Below, piece after piece: positions 31,087 to 40,545 of a stretch of 59,238 nucleotides of DNA; the stretch's first letter is position 1, and every line of letters begins with the position of its first letter. This stretch comes from Psychrobacillus sp040274765 (GTDB lineage Bacteria; Bacillota; Bacilli; Bacillales_A; Planococcaceae). The stretch spans positions 1 through 59,238 of the forward strand of contig JBEMAY010000014.1 in assembly GCA_040274765.1 (NCBI GenBank), read 5' to 3'. Position numbers and translations under genes: made by a program. Below the pieces are notes generated by a model that made no database searches, was not told the DNA's origin, and worked only from the letters and a program-made list of their open reading frames with translations.

Positions 31087-33795
31087 TTATTTTCCCGGCT
31101 TCCCAGGTTTATCTGGCTTTCCAGGCTTCTCGGGCTTTCCTGGCTTCTTTACTTCCTTTTCATAGCTCAGCTTAAAATCATCAAAGTATGCAGCTGTTGT
31201 AGTGAAGTAATTGGACGTTCCAGCAAATAGACGAGCATATTTTGCCCCCGCAGGAGGTGTGACGGTCGCTTTTACCGTTTGCCATTCCTTATGGCCGTTA
31301 CGGATATGGATAATATTTTCACCGTCTCGATCAGCGCCCACTTGCTTTCCCTTTTCGTCAAAATAACGAATAAAGAAGCTAACGCTACCGTCTTCTAAAA
31401 AGACATTAGTAGAAGCTGTATACTCGTTTCCTTCTTTAATAGAAATCAAATCGGTTTGTGCGAAAACAGTTTGCTTTTGATCGGTATCGCTAATTTTTAA
31501 GCTGTTCTTACCAGATTTTTTACGTAAATCACTTATTTCAAAGGATGCATTCGATGGAAAAGCTCCAAATAAGGATGACCAGCCTGGGATGCTCCCTTTC
31601 TTGACCTTGTCTTCGAATCCTGCATTTTTAATCCGAACATTGACGGTCTCATAAATCGGTTCCTCAGGATTTACAACTTCTCCACCATCAACTACAGGAA
31701 TCATAAATAGATGAGTTGCATCACCGTCTATATAATAGATATTTTCATTTCCTTCTTTGTCATTCGCTAAAACCATAAAGTCAATTTCAGGTCCTGAATT
31801 TACCAACGAAACATGGTCTAGATTTTCAGAGGAAGGGTCTATTACCGTAAGCTTTCCACCTACATCTGTGTATAGCAGACCATCTTTTCCCATCTCAATA
31901 TGGACCGGTCTCCACATCCCTCTATTTTTTATCTCAGGATATATATTTTTATACTTTATCACTTCTTGAGTCGCGGGATCCATTGCAAAAATAATGCCAT
32001 CTACTGCACCCCATAATGTTCCGTTATCATCAAACGTTAATCCGCTAATTATTGGAGGAGCATCTAGTTCTGGAATATCTAATTCAAATTCCTTCAATTT
32101 TTGCTCGCTTTCCATATCCCATATAAACATTTTTGCCTTTGAGGTGCTTGGAGGAATATCAAGGCCCCCTCTTACTGAAGTGGAACCGTAAATTAAACCG
32201 TCCTTATAGGCTAATCCAACAATACTTTGATCCTGAACCACATTACGATAAGTTTTTCTTTCTCCCTTAATTGAATCATAAATCGTGAGAGCCCCGCCTA
32301 GCTTTTGATAATCCGGTATAGTACCGATTAATAATTTATTTTCTACAAATTTCATAATGTATGGCCGGTCCTGCTGCTCCAGCTTAAGATCAAAAAGTGT
32401 TTCTATCGCCATTGTTTCTGTATTCATTCTTTGAATAGCAGCACCACCGTAAATCCCAAAATATAAATCAGTCCCATTTCCCGCTACAATTCCCTCTGCT
32501 TGCCCTTGGGAATACGTTACAAATTGTCCTGATTGGATATTATATTTCGAACCCTTTGGTCCCCCAGGATAAGTAGTCATATAAAGATTTCCATCTGGAC
32601 CTTCCCCAAGGTTATGAAGTTTAAGTGGAAGTGCTTGCATAGCCGTTGGCAGGGTAACCGTTTTATTTGTCTCTATATTTGCAGCAAATATTTGGCCTGT
32701 CCTATTCATAGTTACTAGATAGAGACCTGGAAGATCTTCTCTTCCTAAATCTACAAATGCCCCTCCTCTTAAGCCTGCTCCATATCTAATCCCTGTTTCA
32801 CGCGTCTCTAAAGTATTGATATTAACTTCTACAATGTGACGATTGTGAATTACATATGTCTTATCTCCATTAACAGGTAGCTGGATAAAACCAAAGCTTC
32901 CAAAATCATCTGCCGATCCATCATGTAGTTTTCCAAGTTTTTTATCTGACACCCATTTTTGGTTAATCAAATCGTAAAAAAGTATTGCCGATTCTCCTCC
33001 ATCATCAAATCGAGCAAATAGATAGTTACCGACTACAGCCATATCATAAACGAATTTAATTTGACTGACAGGCTTCCCTAAAATGTCAGGTACATTTTTT
33101 GTAATATCCTCCTTTTCCATTGTGTCTACATTTATGCGGTACACTTTGCCTTCCACTCCTAAACCAGCATATAAGTATCCATCATAGTATTCTAGAGAAC
33201 GAATATAACTAGCATTGTCCGCATCAATCTTTCCAAAGTCAACGAAAGACTTAGTGGCAATATCATACTTATAAATACGCCCATTGCCTTCCGCATACGT
33301 ACCAATGTATGCGTTTCCATTATCGTCCGTAGTACTACTCCATGCTTGATGTCCGGCGTTAGGTGTTCCTAGCTTTTCGACAACCTTGGTTGTTGGAGAA
33401 TAGCTCCAAAGCTCTCCTACATTTCCTTCTCCAAGTGCAGCAATATACACTGTTCCATTAGAAGCAATAGAATGACTCCACACTTGAGATACCTTAGCTA
33501 ACTGCTGAGAAAATATTAGCTTATTATCTTTTACATCTACTACATTAAAAACACCACCATTTGCTGTGGCATAAACTACGTCTCTTCCATTTTCCTTTCC
33601 AAATGCAGCGTTTAAAAGAACAACTTCTGAGGCACCTATTCCAAGATTTATAGGTGACTTAAATCCCCTATCTTTAAGCTTTGCTATTACATCTTCTTCT
33701 ACAGAATTAGCAAAACTAGACATAGGTAAAACAGCAAAGATTAACAGGATGCTTAGAAAAAGAGAAATAGCTCGATAAAATTGTTTTCTTCCCAT
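31087..33795 (-). CDS. Large secreted protein with propeller-like repeats and carbohydrate-binding-like domain
   Basis: 902 residues. The signal peptide (MGRKQFYR ... SSFA-N) directs export. Residues ~45-690 are a chain of beta-strand repeats with YATANGGVFNV, GTVYIAALGEGNVGELWSYSP and GNAYIGTYAEGNGRIYKYD, the pattern of beta-propeller or SMP-30/quinoprotein-like domains. NAGFEDKVKKGSIPGW starts a CBM4_9-like jelly roll (about 725-880) that would bind polysaccharide. The tail is a KPGKPEKPGKPDKPG low-complexity cell-wall-type stalk without LPxTG. The start is ATG at 33795, 7 bases after AGGAGG. Specific ligand unknown. Confidence 0.75.
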   Translation of the reverse strand: MGRKQFYRAISLFLSILLIFAVLPMSSFANSVEEDVIAKLKDRGFKSPINLGIGASEVVLLNAAFGKENGRDVVYATANGGVFNVVDVKDNKLIFSQQLAKVSQVWSHSIASNGTVYIAALGEGNVGELWSYSPTTKVVEKLGTPNAGHQAWSSTTDDNGNAYIGTYAEGNGRIYKYDIATKSFVDFGKIDADNASYIRSLEYYDGYLYAGLGVEGKVYRINVDTMEKEDITKNVPDILGKPVSQIKFVYDMAVVGNYLFARFDDGGESAILFYDLINQKWVSDKKLGKLHDGSADDFGSFGFIQLPVNGDKTYVIHNRHIVEVNINTLETRETGIRYGAGLRGGAFVDLGREDLPGLYLVTMNRTGQIFAANIETNKTVTLPTAMQALPLKLHNLGEGPDGNLYMTTYPGGPKGSKYNIQSGQFVTYSQGQAEGIVAGNGTDLYFGIYGGAAIQRMNTETMAIETLFDLKLEQQDRPYIMKFVENKLLIGTIPDYQKLGGALTIYDSIKGERKTYRNVVQDQSIVGLAYKDGLIYGSTSVRGGLDIPPSTSKAKMFIWDMESEQKLKEFELDIPELDAPPIISGLTFDDNGTLWGAVDGIIFAMDPATQEVIKYKNIYPEIKNRGMWRPVHIEMGKDGLLYTDVGGKLTVIDPSSENLDHVSLVNSGPEIDFMVLANDKEGNENIYYIDGDATHLFMIPVVDGGEVVNPEEPIYETVNVRIKNAGFEDKVKKGSIPGWSSLFGAFPSNASFEISDLRKKSGKNSLKISDTDQKQTVFAQTDLISIKEGNEYTASTNVFLEDGSVSFFIRYFDEKGKQVGADRDGENIIHIRNGHKEWQTVKATVTPPAGAKYARLFAGTSNYFTTTAAYFDDFKLSYEKEVKKPGKPEKPGKPDKPGKPGK

Positions 33796-33950
33796 CAAAA
33801 AACCTCCTTTATCAGTATAGTTACAATTTTCAGTATATTATCACTTTATAATTATAGATATGTCTTAAAAGAATCTTAATTATAGTTGATATATAATACC
33901 TATCTTGAACTATTAGGACTAATGATTTAGATGCTCTTTACTTAAAACAA

Positions 33951-33981
33951 AAAACCTTCCAAACATTTTGATTGGAAGGTT
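33951..33981 (-). terminator. Terminator of selO
   Basis: AACCTTCCAA (33953-33962) pairs perfectly with TTGGAAGGTT (33972-33981), followed on the minus strand by TTTTTTGTTTT. Confidence 0.8.
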
Positions 33982-34033
33982 CTTGTTGATACTTATAGAT
34001 TAAGAAAGTTAATTTCATTAAATAAAAGATATT

Positions 34034-35503
34034 TCACGTACCACAGAAAGTTTGATATCCACAGCTTGAGTCTGGAGGGAGCTTCGAGTATTTTTGGTTA
34101 TCTGCTGAATAATCATAAGGGTTTTGAAGCACTGCCACTAAGCTTTCCATCACTTGATAGTCTCCTCTATCAACTGCTGCCTCTAGCGCCTCCTCCACAC
34201 GGTGATTTCTAGGAATAACTGTTGGGTTATGTTGCTTCATCATTTGTATTGCTTCTTGTTTTGTTTCTTGTTGGTTTTCTAATGTATCTAGCCACTTTGT
34301 GTGCCAATCTTTAAATTCAACAGATTTAAAAAGTTCATTTTCATCTAGCTCTTCTAAAGTTAGAGCTCGGAAGGTGTTTGTATAGTCTGCTTTATACCTC
34401 TGCATTAGTTCTAGAAGCTCTTGGACGAGGGCAAGATTCCCTTTTTCTTCCTGGAATAACCCAAGTTTAGCTCTCATGCCTTTTAGGTAATTTGTTTGGA
34501 AATGCTCTGGATAGGCAGTTAACACTTCCTGTGCAAGCTTTATCGCTTCCTCTTGATCCTCGTGGATAAGGAGCAATAAACTTTCTGCAAGTCTTGCCAG
34601 GTTCCAGCCACCAATACCTGGTTGATTGCCATAAGCATAACGACCTTGTGTATCGATTGAGCTGAACACAGTATTCATATCATATGTGTCCATGAATGCA
34701 CATGGGCCATAGTCTATCGTTTCTCCACTGATGCTCATGTTATCTGTATTCATCACTCCATGAATGAACCCAATTAGTTGCCACTTAGCAATAAGAGATG
34801 CCTGACGCTTCGTTACCTCCTCGAGGAAAAGTAAATATTTGTTCTCCTTATCCTCCAACGCAGGGTAATGTCTATTTATCGTGTAGTCAGCTAATGCCTG
34901 TAAGTCCTCATATGTGCCATAGTTAGCAGCAAATTGGAACGTACCAACTCGAATATGACTGTTAGCGATTCTCGTCATTACAGCCCCTTGTTGAAGTGTA
35001 TCTCGGATAATTGATTCACCAGTAGTTACTACTGAAAGACTACGTGTCGTCGGTATTCCTAAACCATGCATCGCTTCGCTAATGATATATTCTCTAAGCA
35101 TAGGCCCGAGACCAGCTCTTCCATCACCCCCGCGAGAATAAGGAGTTTTACCTGAGCCTTTTAGTTGTATATCAAAACGCTTCCCATCAGGAGTTATTTG
35201 TTCTCCGTACAGTAATGCCCGACCATCTCCTAGCATAGTAAAGTGGCCAAATTGATGACCCGCATAAGTTTGTGCAAGAGGCTTACTTCCTGTTGGGGCA
35301 CTATTTCCTGCAAGTATTTGTATACCTTGGTCACTGCTAAGAAGATCTTTGTTCAATCCTAGCTCAGATGCCAGTGATTCATTTAAAATTACAAGGTTAG
35401 GGGAGCTAACAGGATTAGGTTCAATTATCGTAAAAAACATTGGCGGAAGACTAGTATAGCTATTGTCTAAATTCCATCCAGCTTGGTTTTGAGTTTCTGA
35501 CAT
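34034..35503 (-). CDS. selO: Protein adenylyltransferase SelO (YdiU/UPF0061)
   Basis: A pseudokinase-fold enzyme that transfers AMP from ATP to Ser/Thr/Tyr of proteins, linked to redox stress in other bacteria. Family marks: LAQTYAGHQFGHFTMLGDGRA, QLKGSGKTPYSRGGDGRAGLG, REYIISEAMHGLGIPTTRSL, GVMNTDNMSISGETIDYGPCAFMD and the C-terminal YQTFCGT with its conserved cysteine. I start at the ATG at 35503 (489 residues; GGAAG 6 bases upstream), not the TTG at 35524. Single gene with its own terminator. Confidence 0.95.
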   Translation of the reverse strand: MSETQNQAGWNLDNSYTSLPPMFFTIIEPNPVSSPNLVILNESLASELGLNKDLLSSDQGIQILAGNSAPTGSKPLAQTYAGHQFGHFTMLGDGRALLYGEQITPDGKRFDIQLKGSGKTPYSRGGDGRAGLGPMLREYIISEAMHGLGIPTTRSLSVVTTGESIIRDTLQQGAVMTRIANSHIRVGTFQFAANYGTYEDLQALADYTINRHYPALEDKENKYLLFLEEVTKRQASLIAKWQLIGFIHGVMNTDNMSISGETIDYGPCAFMDTYDMNTVFSSIDTQGRYAYGNQPGIGGWNLARLAESLLLLIHEDQEEAIKLAQEVLTAYPEHFQTNYLKGMRAKLGLFQEEKGNLALVQELLELMQRYKADYTNTFRALTLEELDENELFKSVEFKDWHTKWLDTLENQQETKQEAIQMMKQHNPTVIPRNHRVEEALEAAVDRGDYQVMESLVAVLQNPYDYSADNQKYSKLPPDSSCGYQTFCGT

Positions 35504-35594
35504 CGAATCTTCCTTTCCTATCAATTACTTTTTTTATATTTTCATTATACCCTTCTTAAATGCGAGATACGCTTATTTAGAATTTCCGTACAAA

Positions 35595-35622
35595 AAAAAG
35601 AGCAGCAGTCGCTGTTCTTTTT
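35595..35622 (-). terminator. Terminator of the six-gene 39655-35635 unit
   Basis: AAAAAGAGCAGC (35595-35606) pairs with GCTGTTCTTTTT (35611-35622) with one G:T wobble. It follows the last gene of the packed unit by about 13 bp. Confidence 0.75.
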
Positions 35623-35634
35623 CTAGGCTTATAC

Positions 35635-36204
35635 CTATTTTCCAATTGACTCCTTACTCCAGTTGACATAATTCACACCAGAAATATCAATTTTTCCAAG
35701 GCTTAAAACATGAGGAATATAGGCAAACATCCCGAAATTTGTACCTTTCTTACTTTCTTCAGTAAAGTAGGTTAATGTATCTTCAGGAATTGCATTTAAC
35801 ATGTGAAGAGAGTCTATTTGAATAATTTCCACTTCAACTTCGGGTATATCTGAAGATGGTCCCTTGTAATTGCTTTTACGATAATAATAGATCGCATTTA
35901 AGTTATCATGTAGTCTTTCAATTGGGATTTCATAAAATAATAAGTCTTTTTTTATTCTTACCCCTAACTCGGACAATGATTTAAAAATGTAGTTTGGATG
36001 AAGTGGCAATAAAAATATAACATCATTCCATAAACAATCTAGTTTAGGTATTTTCCTCTGTAAAAGACTTTCCCTCTCTGGACTGTTACGATATTTCTCG
36101 CTATATTGCTTATAAAGCTCGTTGTCTAGACCTTTTATATAATTTAGTGGTAATAGTTCATCGCCAATCATTTTCTTAGGCACCATATGATATACAAACT
36201 TCAT
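35635..36204 (-). CDS. Uncharacterised protein (189 aa)
   Basis: It begins MKFVYHMVPKKMIGDELLPLNYIKGLD, followed by LLPLHPNYIFKSLSELG and EVEIIQIDSLHMLNAIPEDTLTYF. No membrane or signal segment. I do not recognise a domain; related group-specific proteins in Bacillales exist only as hypotheticals to my knowledge. The start is the ATG at 36204, with GGGGG just upstream; the ATG at 36216 overlaps that site. Last gene of a six-gene unit, 13 bp after the AlkZ-like gene. Confidence 0.6.
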   Translation of the reverse strand: MKFVYHMVPKKMIGDELLPLNYIKGLDNELYKQYSEKYRNSPERESLLQRKIPKLDCLWNDVIFLLPLHPNYIFKSLSELGVRIKKDLLFYEIPIERLHDNLNAIYYYRKSNYKGPSSDIPEVEVEIIQIDSLHMLNAIPEDTLTYFTEESKKGTNFGMFAYIPHVLSLGKIDISGVNYVNWSKESIGK

Positions 36205-36217
36205 TGGATCCCCCATT

Positions 36218-36889
36218 CTACTGCAGTATTTTAATTATTTTTTTCATCGCATTTTCATTGCACTTGTTTTCAAAATGAGCAATTAAATAGTCTTTAGCTT
36301 CCTGTCTATTAAGTTCTATCTTCTGAATGCCATTTCTTTTAGTCCATGCATCATAGGTTTCAAAGGCAGTTGAGTTCCAGCCATTTTTCTCTCCATGATC
36401 ATCTGTTTTCTCTTGAATTCCGGCAATTACGATATCCATAGAATCTTGAAGCTCTAACAATGCATTTTCAAAAACTTTCTTTTGCTCCTTTTGTATCAGA
36501 CCCGACTTTTTCCGTAAAACTCTAGTATCTATTCCCTGTTCTTCCTCAATTAATTGAAAAACTACTAAAGCCTCTCTCGAAAGTTTGCCATCTACAAAGC
36601 GTTGTTCGATAGAATCTTCTTCACCTAAAACCTTTTTGAAGTATGGGAGTAGTCCCTTTGAAATGAGCACCGACTTTTTCTTAATAAATTTTCCGTATCC
36701 AGCCGTTCCATCCATCGAAAATTGTGTCCTCCACATCCAAGGATCAAATTCTGTATCTGAATGCCAGACTTCTTTAGCAGTTATGCTCCCTAATGATGGA
36801 TAATCTGGAATAAGGGGCGCAAGAGGCAGTAGCCCAATATCTTCTATGATATGTATAGCTTCCTTGTAGGTCTTAATTTGTTTATACAT
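36218..36889 (-). CDS. AlkZ/YcaQ-like winged-helix protein
   Basis: 223 residues. The N-terminal EAIHIIEDIGLLPLAP and HSDTEFDPWMWRTQF, and a middle segment LSREALVVFQLIEEEQGIDTRVLRKKSGLIQKEQKKVFENALLELQ (here abridged: LRKKSG ... LLELQ), are laid out like the winged-helix modules of AlkZ-related bacterial proteins (DNA glycosylase family). It lacks the full length (~350-400) and I cannot identify the QxQ catalytic motif, so enzymatic activity is doubtful. The start ATG is at 36889, after AAGGAG. Confidence 0.5.
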   Translation of the reverse strand: MYKQIKTYKEAIHIIEDIGLLPLAPLIPDYPSLGSITAKEVWHSDTEFDPWMWRTQFSMDGTAGYGKFIKKKSVLISKGLLPYFKKVLGEEDSIEQRFVDGKLSREALVVFQLIEEEQGIDTRVLRKKSGLIQKEQKKVFENALLELQDSMDIVIAGIQEKTDDHGEKNGWNSTAFETYDAWTKRNGIQKIELNRQEAKDYLIAHFENKCNENAMKKIIKILQ

Positions 36890-36904
36890 AATTAATAACA
36901 CTCC

Positions 36905-37747
36905 TTATTTAAGTGCTAATTGGACTGATAGTTGGATGTTTTCCTTGAAACTTCCAGTAGGTTCAATTTTCAGTAATTCCTCTCTTAAATGCCTTTCAAA
37001 CAAATGAGAATTGTCACCCAAAAAATGTTTAGCACCATAGGAGGATGAATATATATTGCCAATTATAGAACCTATATTCCAGCTATGTTGATATGGTGGA
37101 AGCTCTATAGTTTCCAAGTCAAAGTTGGAACGATTAATAAGCTGTTCATAAGTCTCACTCGGCGGTCGATAAATCGTATTGCCCGCTCTTCGTTCGCCAC
37201 CATACCAATGCTTCATCACTTCATCCACTTTGAGTTCCCACAAACTAGGCGTGACTTTTGTGGAAGCAGGGTCAATAATCGCAATACCGCCTCCTGGTGA
37301 AACCATACTAAACAACAGTTCAAGTGTTTTTTCACGTTCCATCCAATGAAAAGCTTTGGCAATTGTTACTAGCTTAAATTTTTCCTTATGATTAGTATTA
37401 TAATTTTCCAAATCACCTAGAAACCACTTCGTATTACTAAATCTCGTCTCCTGCTGTAAATGGATAGCCTGCTGAATCATTTCTGCTTCTTGGTCAATTC
37501 CCATTATTTTTTCAAACCAATCGACAAATCTTAACGCAAGTCTTCCATCACCACGCCCTAAATCTAGCATTTGTCCCGTTCCGTCTAAAGCGAACCTTTG
37601 GATTAAAAATCGAATAAGGCTAGCAGGGTAAAGAGGTCGGTATCGGGAATAAAACAAAGCTGTTCCTGCAAACAATTCATCTCCATACTTTTGCATCAAG
37701 TTTTTATCGCCCCTCTCTGGAAAAAGTAACCTGTTTACTGGAGTCAT
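36905..37747 (-). CDS. Class I SAM-dependent methyltransferase
   Basis: 280 residues. Motif I reads MLDLGRGDGRLAL, where the usual GCG has become GRG. Motif II-like MGIDQEAEMIQQA, motif IV-like LVTIAKAFHWM and the GGGIAIIDP strand follow, as in UbiE/Methyltransf_11 proteins. The target is unknown. It overlaps the preceding hydrolase gene by 4 bp, implying translational coupling. Fourth gene of the packed unit. Confidence 0.82.
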   Translation of the reverse strand: MTPVNRLLFPERGDKNLMQKYGDELFAGTALFYSRYRPLYPASLIRFLIQRFALDGTGQMLDLGRGDGRLALRFVDWFEKIMGIDQEAEMIQQAIHLQQETRFSNTKWFLGDLENYNTNHKEKFKLVTIAKAFHWMEREKTLELLFSMVSPGGGIAIIDPASTKVTPSLWELKVDEVMKHWYGGERRAGNTIYRPPSETYEQLINRSNFDLETIELPPYQHSWNIGSIIGNIYSSSYGAKHFLGDNSHLFERHLREELLKIEPTGSFKENIQLSVQLALK

Positions 37748-38586
37748 TCTACTAGAAACCTATTTATAACTTGTGTGAATAACTCTTTTTCTTCTAGGAA
37801 TGGATAGTGATTACTTTGTTCGAATATATCGAGCGTGGAATCTTCTAATATTTCATGCATTTCTAACGAAAACTCTACTGGACACTGGACGTCATGTCTC
37901 CCACACAAAATATGAACGGAAGTTTTGACCTTATCAAGTTGACGTGTCACATCGTAAATCAGAGCCTCCCTCCCAAAAAAGTTTAGTCTGCTAGCACATA
38001 TTTTTTTATGTATGTTACTCGAAAAAAATGATTCATAGTTATCAGGTCTAAGTAGAGAAAGTTGAGTTCTTTCTTTTGACAGTTGATTGCGTTCTTTTAT
38101 TGTAAGAAGTGGATTTTTTAAAAGTTGCATTAATTCTTGCATTCTTTCATAATTCGGGTGTTCTTCATTATAAATACATTTAGTTGAGGAAGAACTAAAC
38201 TCTCTTGCCGAGGATCCAACTATAATAAGAGATTTAAGAGATTCAGAAAAATGAATACCATAAAGTAAACCAATCATTCCTCCTGTTGAATGTCCAGCAA
38301 AGGTCCACTTCTCGTAACCACAAGCCTGCCGTATAGACTCTAAATCAAGTACTGCGTCAATCATACTTAATTCGTGTGGAGAACTAGGCTTGTCTGAGTT
38401 ACCTGCATCTCTCAGGTTTACAAGAAGCACTTTATTTGTACTTGTATAAGTATTAGCAAAATAATCACCAGTATCGTTGAATTCAGAGTAATGGTGTGTA
38501 ACGCATACTGGCTCTCCTTTTCCTTTTGTAAACACCTCAAAATTACCTCGAGAAGTTTCTATTATTTGATGCACCCATTTAGACAT
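37744..38586 (-). CDS. Alpha/beta hydrolase
   Basis: 280 residues, starting MSKWVHQIIETSRGNFEVF. The nucleophile elbow is AGHSTGGMIGL, the acid lies in CGRHDVQCP and the histidine in FEQSNHYPFLEE. A serine esterase/peptidase of unknown substrate. The start is the ATG at 38586, after GGAGGAG; a 7-codon longer frame lacks such a site. It couples into the next gene by a 4-bp overlap. Confidence 0.82.
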   Translation of the reverse strand: MSKWVHQIIETSRGNFEVFTKGKGEPVCVTHHYSEFNDTGDYFANTYTSTNKVLLVNLRDAGNSDKPSSPHELSMIDAVLDLESIRQACGYEKWTFAGHSTGGMIGLLYGIHFSESLKSLIIVGSSAREFSSSSTKCIYNEEHPNYERMQELMQLLKNPLLTIKERNQLSKERTQLSLLRPDNYESFFSSNIHKKICASRLNFFGREALIYDVTRQLDKVKTSVHILCGRHDVQCPVEFSLEMHEILEDSTLDIFEQSNHYPFLEEKELFTQVINRFLVE

Positions 38587-38603
38587 AAAACTCCTCCCAC
38601 CAA

Positions 38604-39308
38604 TCAATTAATTTGAAAAACTGCCGTCATAAATCCAGCTAATCCTAGCGTTTCGGCTGATGCTGTAATTTCCTTCATTGGGCGTATCTCAACTTCTTTA
38701 AACTTCTTAAAGACAGCTCGTAATTTAGTTTCATCATACCCGAGTCCCCCTTTTAAGCTTAGTAAACGATAAACCTCCTCGTCCGAAATTGTCGCTCCAC
38801 CATATTCGCCATTTGGAGAAAAACAGGTGATAACAAAATATCCACCAGATTTAAGTGCTCTCTTTACTAATTGGATATAACTCATACGACGATGAGGAGC
38901 GATATGGTGAAAACACCCTGAATCATAGACAATGTCATAGCTACCGTCCTGAATATCCAGCTCAAATATATTTTGACAGATAAAGTTAACGTCAATGTTT
39001 TCTTTTTTAGCTCGTTCAGTTGCCCACTGTATTGTTTCTTTTGAAATATCAACCGCATCAACTGCAAATCCTTTATTAGCTAAGTAAATGGCATTTCTGC
39101 CCGGGCCACAACCTAGCTCTAACACATTTCCATGTATAAACATATTTCGTTCTACATATTCTACTAAATTTTCATCAGGCTTTCTCGTAAAAAAAGGAAC
39201 CTCTCTTTTCCGATCACGATAAAAATCGTCCCAAAAAAATTTTGGTTCCCTTAAAAGACTGTCTAACAACCTTAATAAATTCTCTTGTTCTGTTATCAAT
39301 CGTTTCAT
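38604..39308 (-). CDS. Class I SAM-dependent methyltransferase, TehB-like
   Basis: About 234 residues with motif I VLELGCGPGRNAIYLANKGFAVDAVDIS, typical of Methyltransf_25/TehB-type enzymes, motif YDIVYDSGCFHHI and SGGYFVITCFSPNG. It may methylate a small molecule or metalloid; the substrate is not evident. GAGAGG lies 7 bases before the ATG at 39308; an alternative ATG at 39323 overlaps the preceding stop. Second gene of the packed unit. Confidence 0.82.
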   Translation of the reverse strand: MKRLITEQENLLRLLDSLLREPKFFWDDFYRDRKREVPFFTRKPDENLVEYVERNMFIHGNVLELGCGPGRNAIYLANKGFAVDAVDISKETIQWATERAKKENIDVNFICQNIFELDIQDGSYDIVYDSGCFHHIAPHRRMSYIQLVKRALKSGGYFVITCFSPNGEYGGATISDEEVYRLLSLKGGLGYDETKLRAVFKKFKEVEIRPMKEITASAETLGLAGFMTAVFQIN

Positions 39309-39322
39309 ACCTAGACCTCTCA

Positions 39323-39655
39323 TTAATCAATAAAATAAGGATAATAAGTAAATGCAGTTATACAAAAGCTAACTACAATGAATAGCAGTAGACCTAATAC
39401 AATAGGAGATCCTCTAAATTTAAATTGAAAAGGCGTAATCCCGCCACCATCCTGGCCATTCCAGCCTCTCAAATGAGCGTTCTCTTCATTGCTATTTCTA
39501 TTAGAATTAAGTTGAAAAAACCAAATAAGACCAAATAAAGCTAAACTACCAAGAAATATGACATCTACGAGCTTCCAATCTAATAGAATAGAAACTCCCC
39601 ATAATATAGCTGTTTCTACTAGGACAGTAGCTAATATTATATATAAGTTTTTCAC
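39323..39655 (-). CDS. Small membrane protein, first gene of packed unit
   Basis: 110 residues starting at GTG, with three hydrophobic helices (about 5-22, 30-48, 84-106) and a polar glycine-rich loop NGQDGGGITPFQF. It resembles DUF3899-type small membrane proteins but with low certainty. A TATAAT (39704-39709 as its complement) 49 bp upstream is a plausible -10. The stop codon overlaps a possible start of the next gene. Confidence 0.6.
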   Translation of the reverse strand: MKNLYIILATVLVETAILWGVSILLDWKLVDVIFLGSLALFGLIWFFQLNSNRNSNEENAHLRGWNGQDGGGITPFQFKFRGSPIVLGLLLFIVVSFCITAFTYYPYFID

Positions 39656-39817
39656 CCCGTGACCCCCCCACCTAAGAATTTATTGCAATTATCTGTTAAT
39701 ACTATTATACTCTAAAATTTGTAAATTTAGTAAACATTTTTTCGCGTTTATCTTTTTATTCAAAGAAGGTTTTTATAAATTAATATCGAAATAGTTTAAG
39801 TTGGAAGGAGGAATTTG

Positions 39818-40285
39818 ATGCTAAATTATATGGATACACTACCAAAGGACAGAAGAATCGCTGGAGTTCATTGTATCCCCATAACCGAACAAGGCATGAT
39901 TATGCTTTCGAGGAATAAGACAGAACAGCAAATCACCACTATTGGTGGTCGTGTTGAAAATGATGAGAGTTTGGGGGCTGCTTTAGAACGGGAAGTGTTG
40001 GAGGAGGTCGGAATTACGTTAACAGATGAAAGAGTTCCATTTGCTTCCTGGTACTGGTCTTCTACCGATACATATACAATTTGGTACCTATCAAAAATAA
40101 AAAGACTTGGAAACTATGAATTTAACAATGAGAAAACAGGTTATATTATAAGTAATTTTAGTACATTTGAAATGATGATCAAACAGCTAGAGGGCGAGCA
40201 AGCATCTTGCCTTCAAATTCTACAACTAGCAAAGAAAGAATTTATACGCTTTAACCCTTCTACTTATCTACCTTCTTTAAAATAA
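39818..40285 (+). CDS. Nudix hydrolase
   Basis: 155 residues with a complete Nudix box (GGRVENDESLGAALEREVLE followed by EVGI), giving the metal-binding glutamates of a pyrophosphohydrolase. The WYWSSTDTYTIWYLSKIK strand follows. Substrate unknown; nucleotide-sugar or oxidised nucleotide cleavage is typical. GGAAGGAGG precedes the ATG at 39818. Its last 26 bp overlap the convergent small gene on the minus strand. Confidence 0.88.
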   Translation: MLNYMDTLPKDRRIAGVHCIPITEQGMIMLSRNKTEQQITTIGGRVENDESLGAALEREVLEEVGITLTDERVPFASWYWSSTDTYTIWYLSKIKRLGNYEFNNEKTGYIISNFSTFEMMIKQLEGEQASCLQILQLAKKEFIRFNPSTYLPSLK

Positions 40286-40442
40286 ACATTTCTCTAATAA
40301 AGGCACCGATTGTAACAGAAATGAAGATGGTAGATATTAAATTCATAACCCTAATAAATGTGTGAGTCGTATTAATAACTTGAATGCTTTGAACTATTAC
40401 AATTAATCCGAATAAAATGATGGCTGTTATTACTTTCTTCAA
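40260..40442 (-). CDS. Small two-helix membrane protein (60 aa)
   Basis: It begins at TTG (MKKVITAIILFGLIVIVQSI), with AAAGGT upstream, and has two hydrophobic stretches and a basic end ILKKVDK. It overlaps the end of the Nudix gene antisense by 26 bp. Function unknown. Moderately likely to be real. Confidence 0.5.
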   Translation of the reverse strand: MKKVITAIILFGLIVIVQSIQVINTTHTFIRVMNLISTIFISVTIGAFIREMFILKKVDK

Positions 40443-40545
40443 TTAGCTAACAACCTTTCTTACGTTAGAGTAGTTGTTCCCATTTCTATTTTTACATTTT
40501 TAGATAAGATGCAAGTTTTACTATGTATTCTTCAGAAAAACTTTT

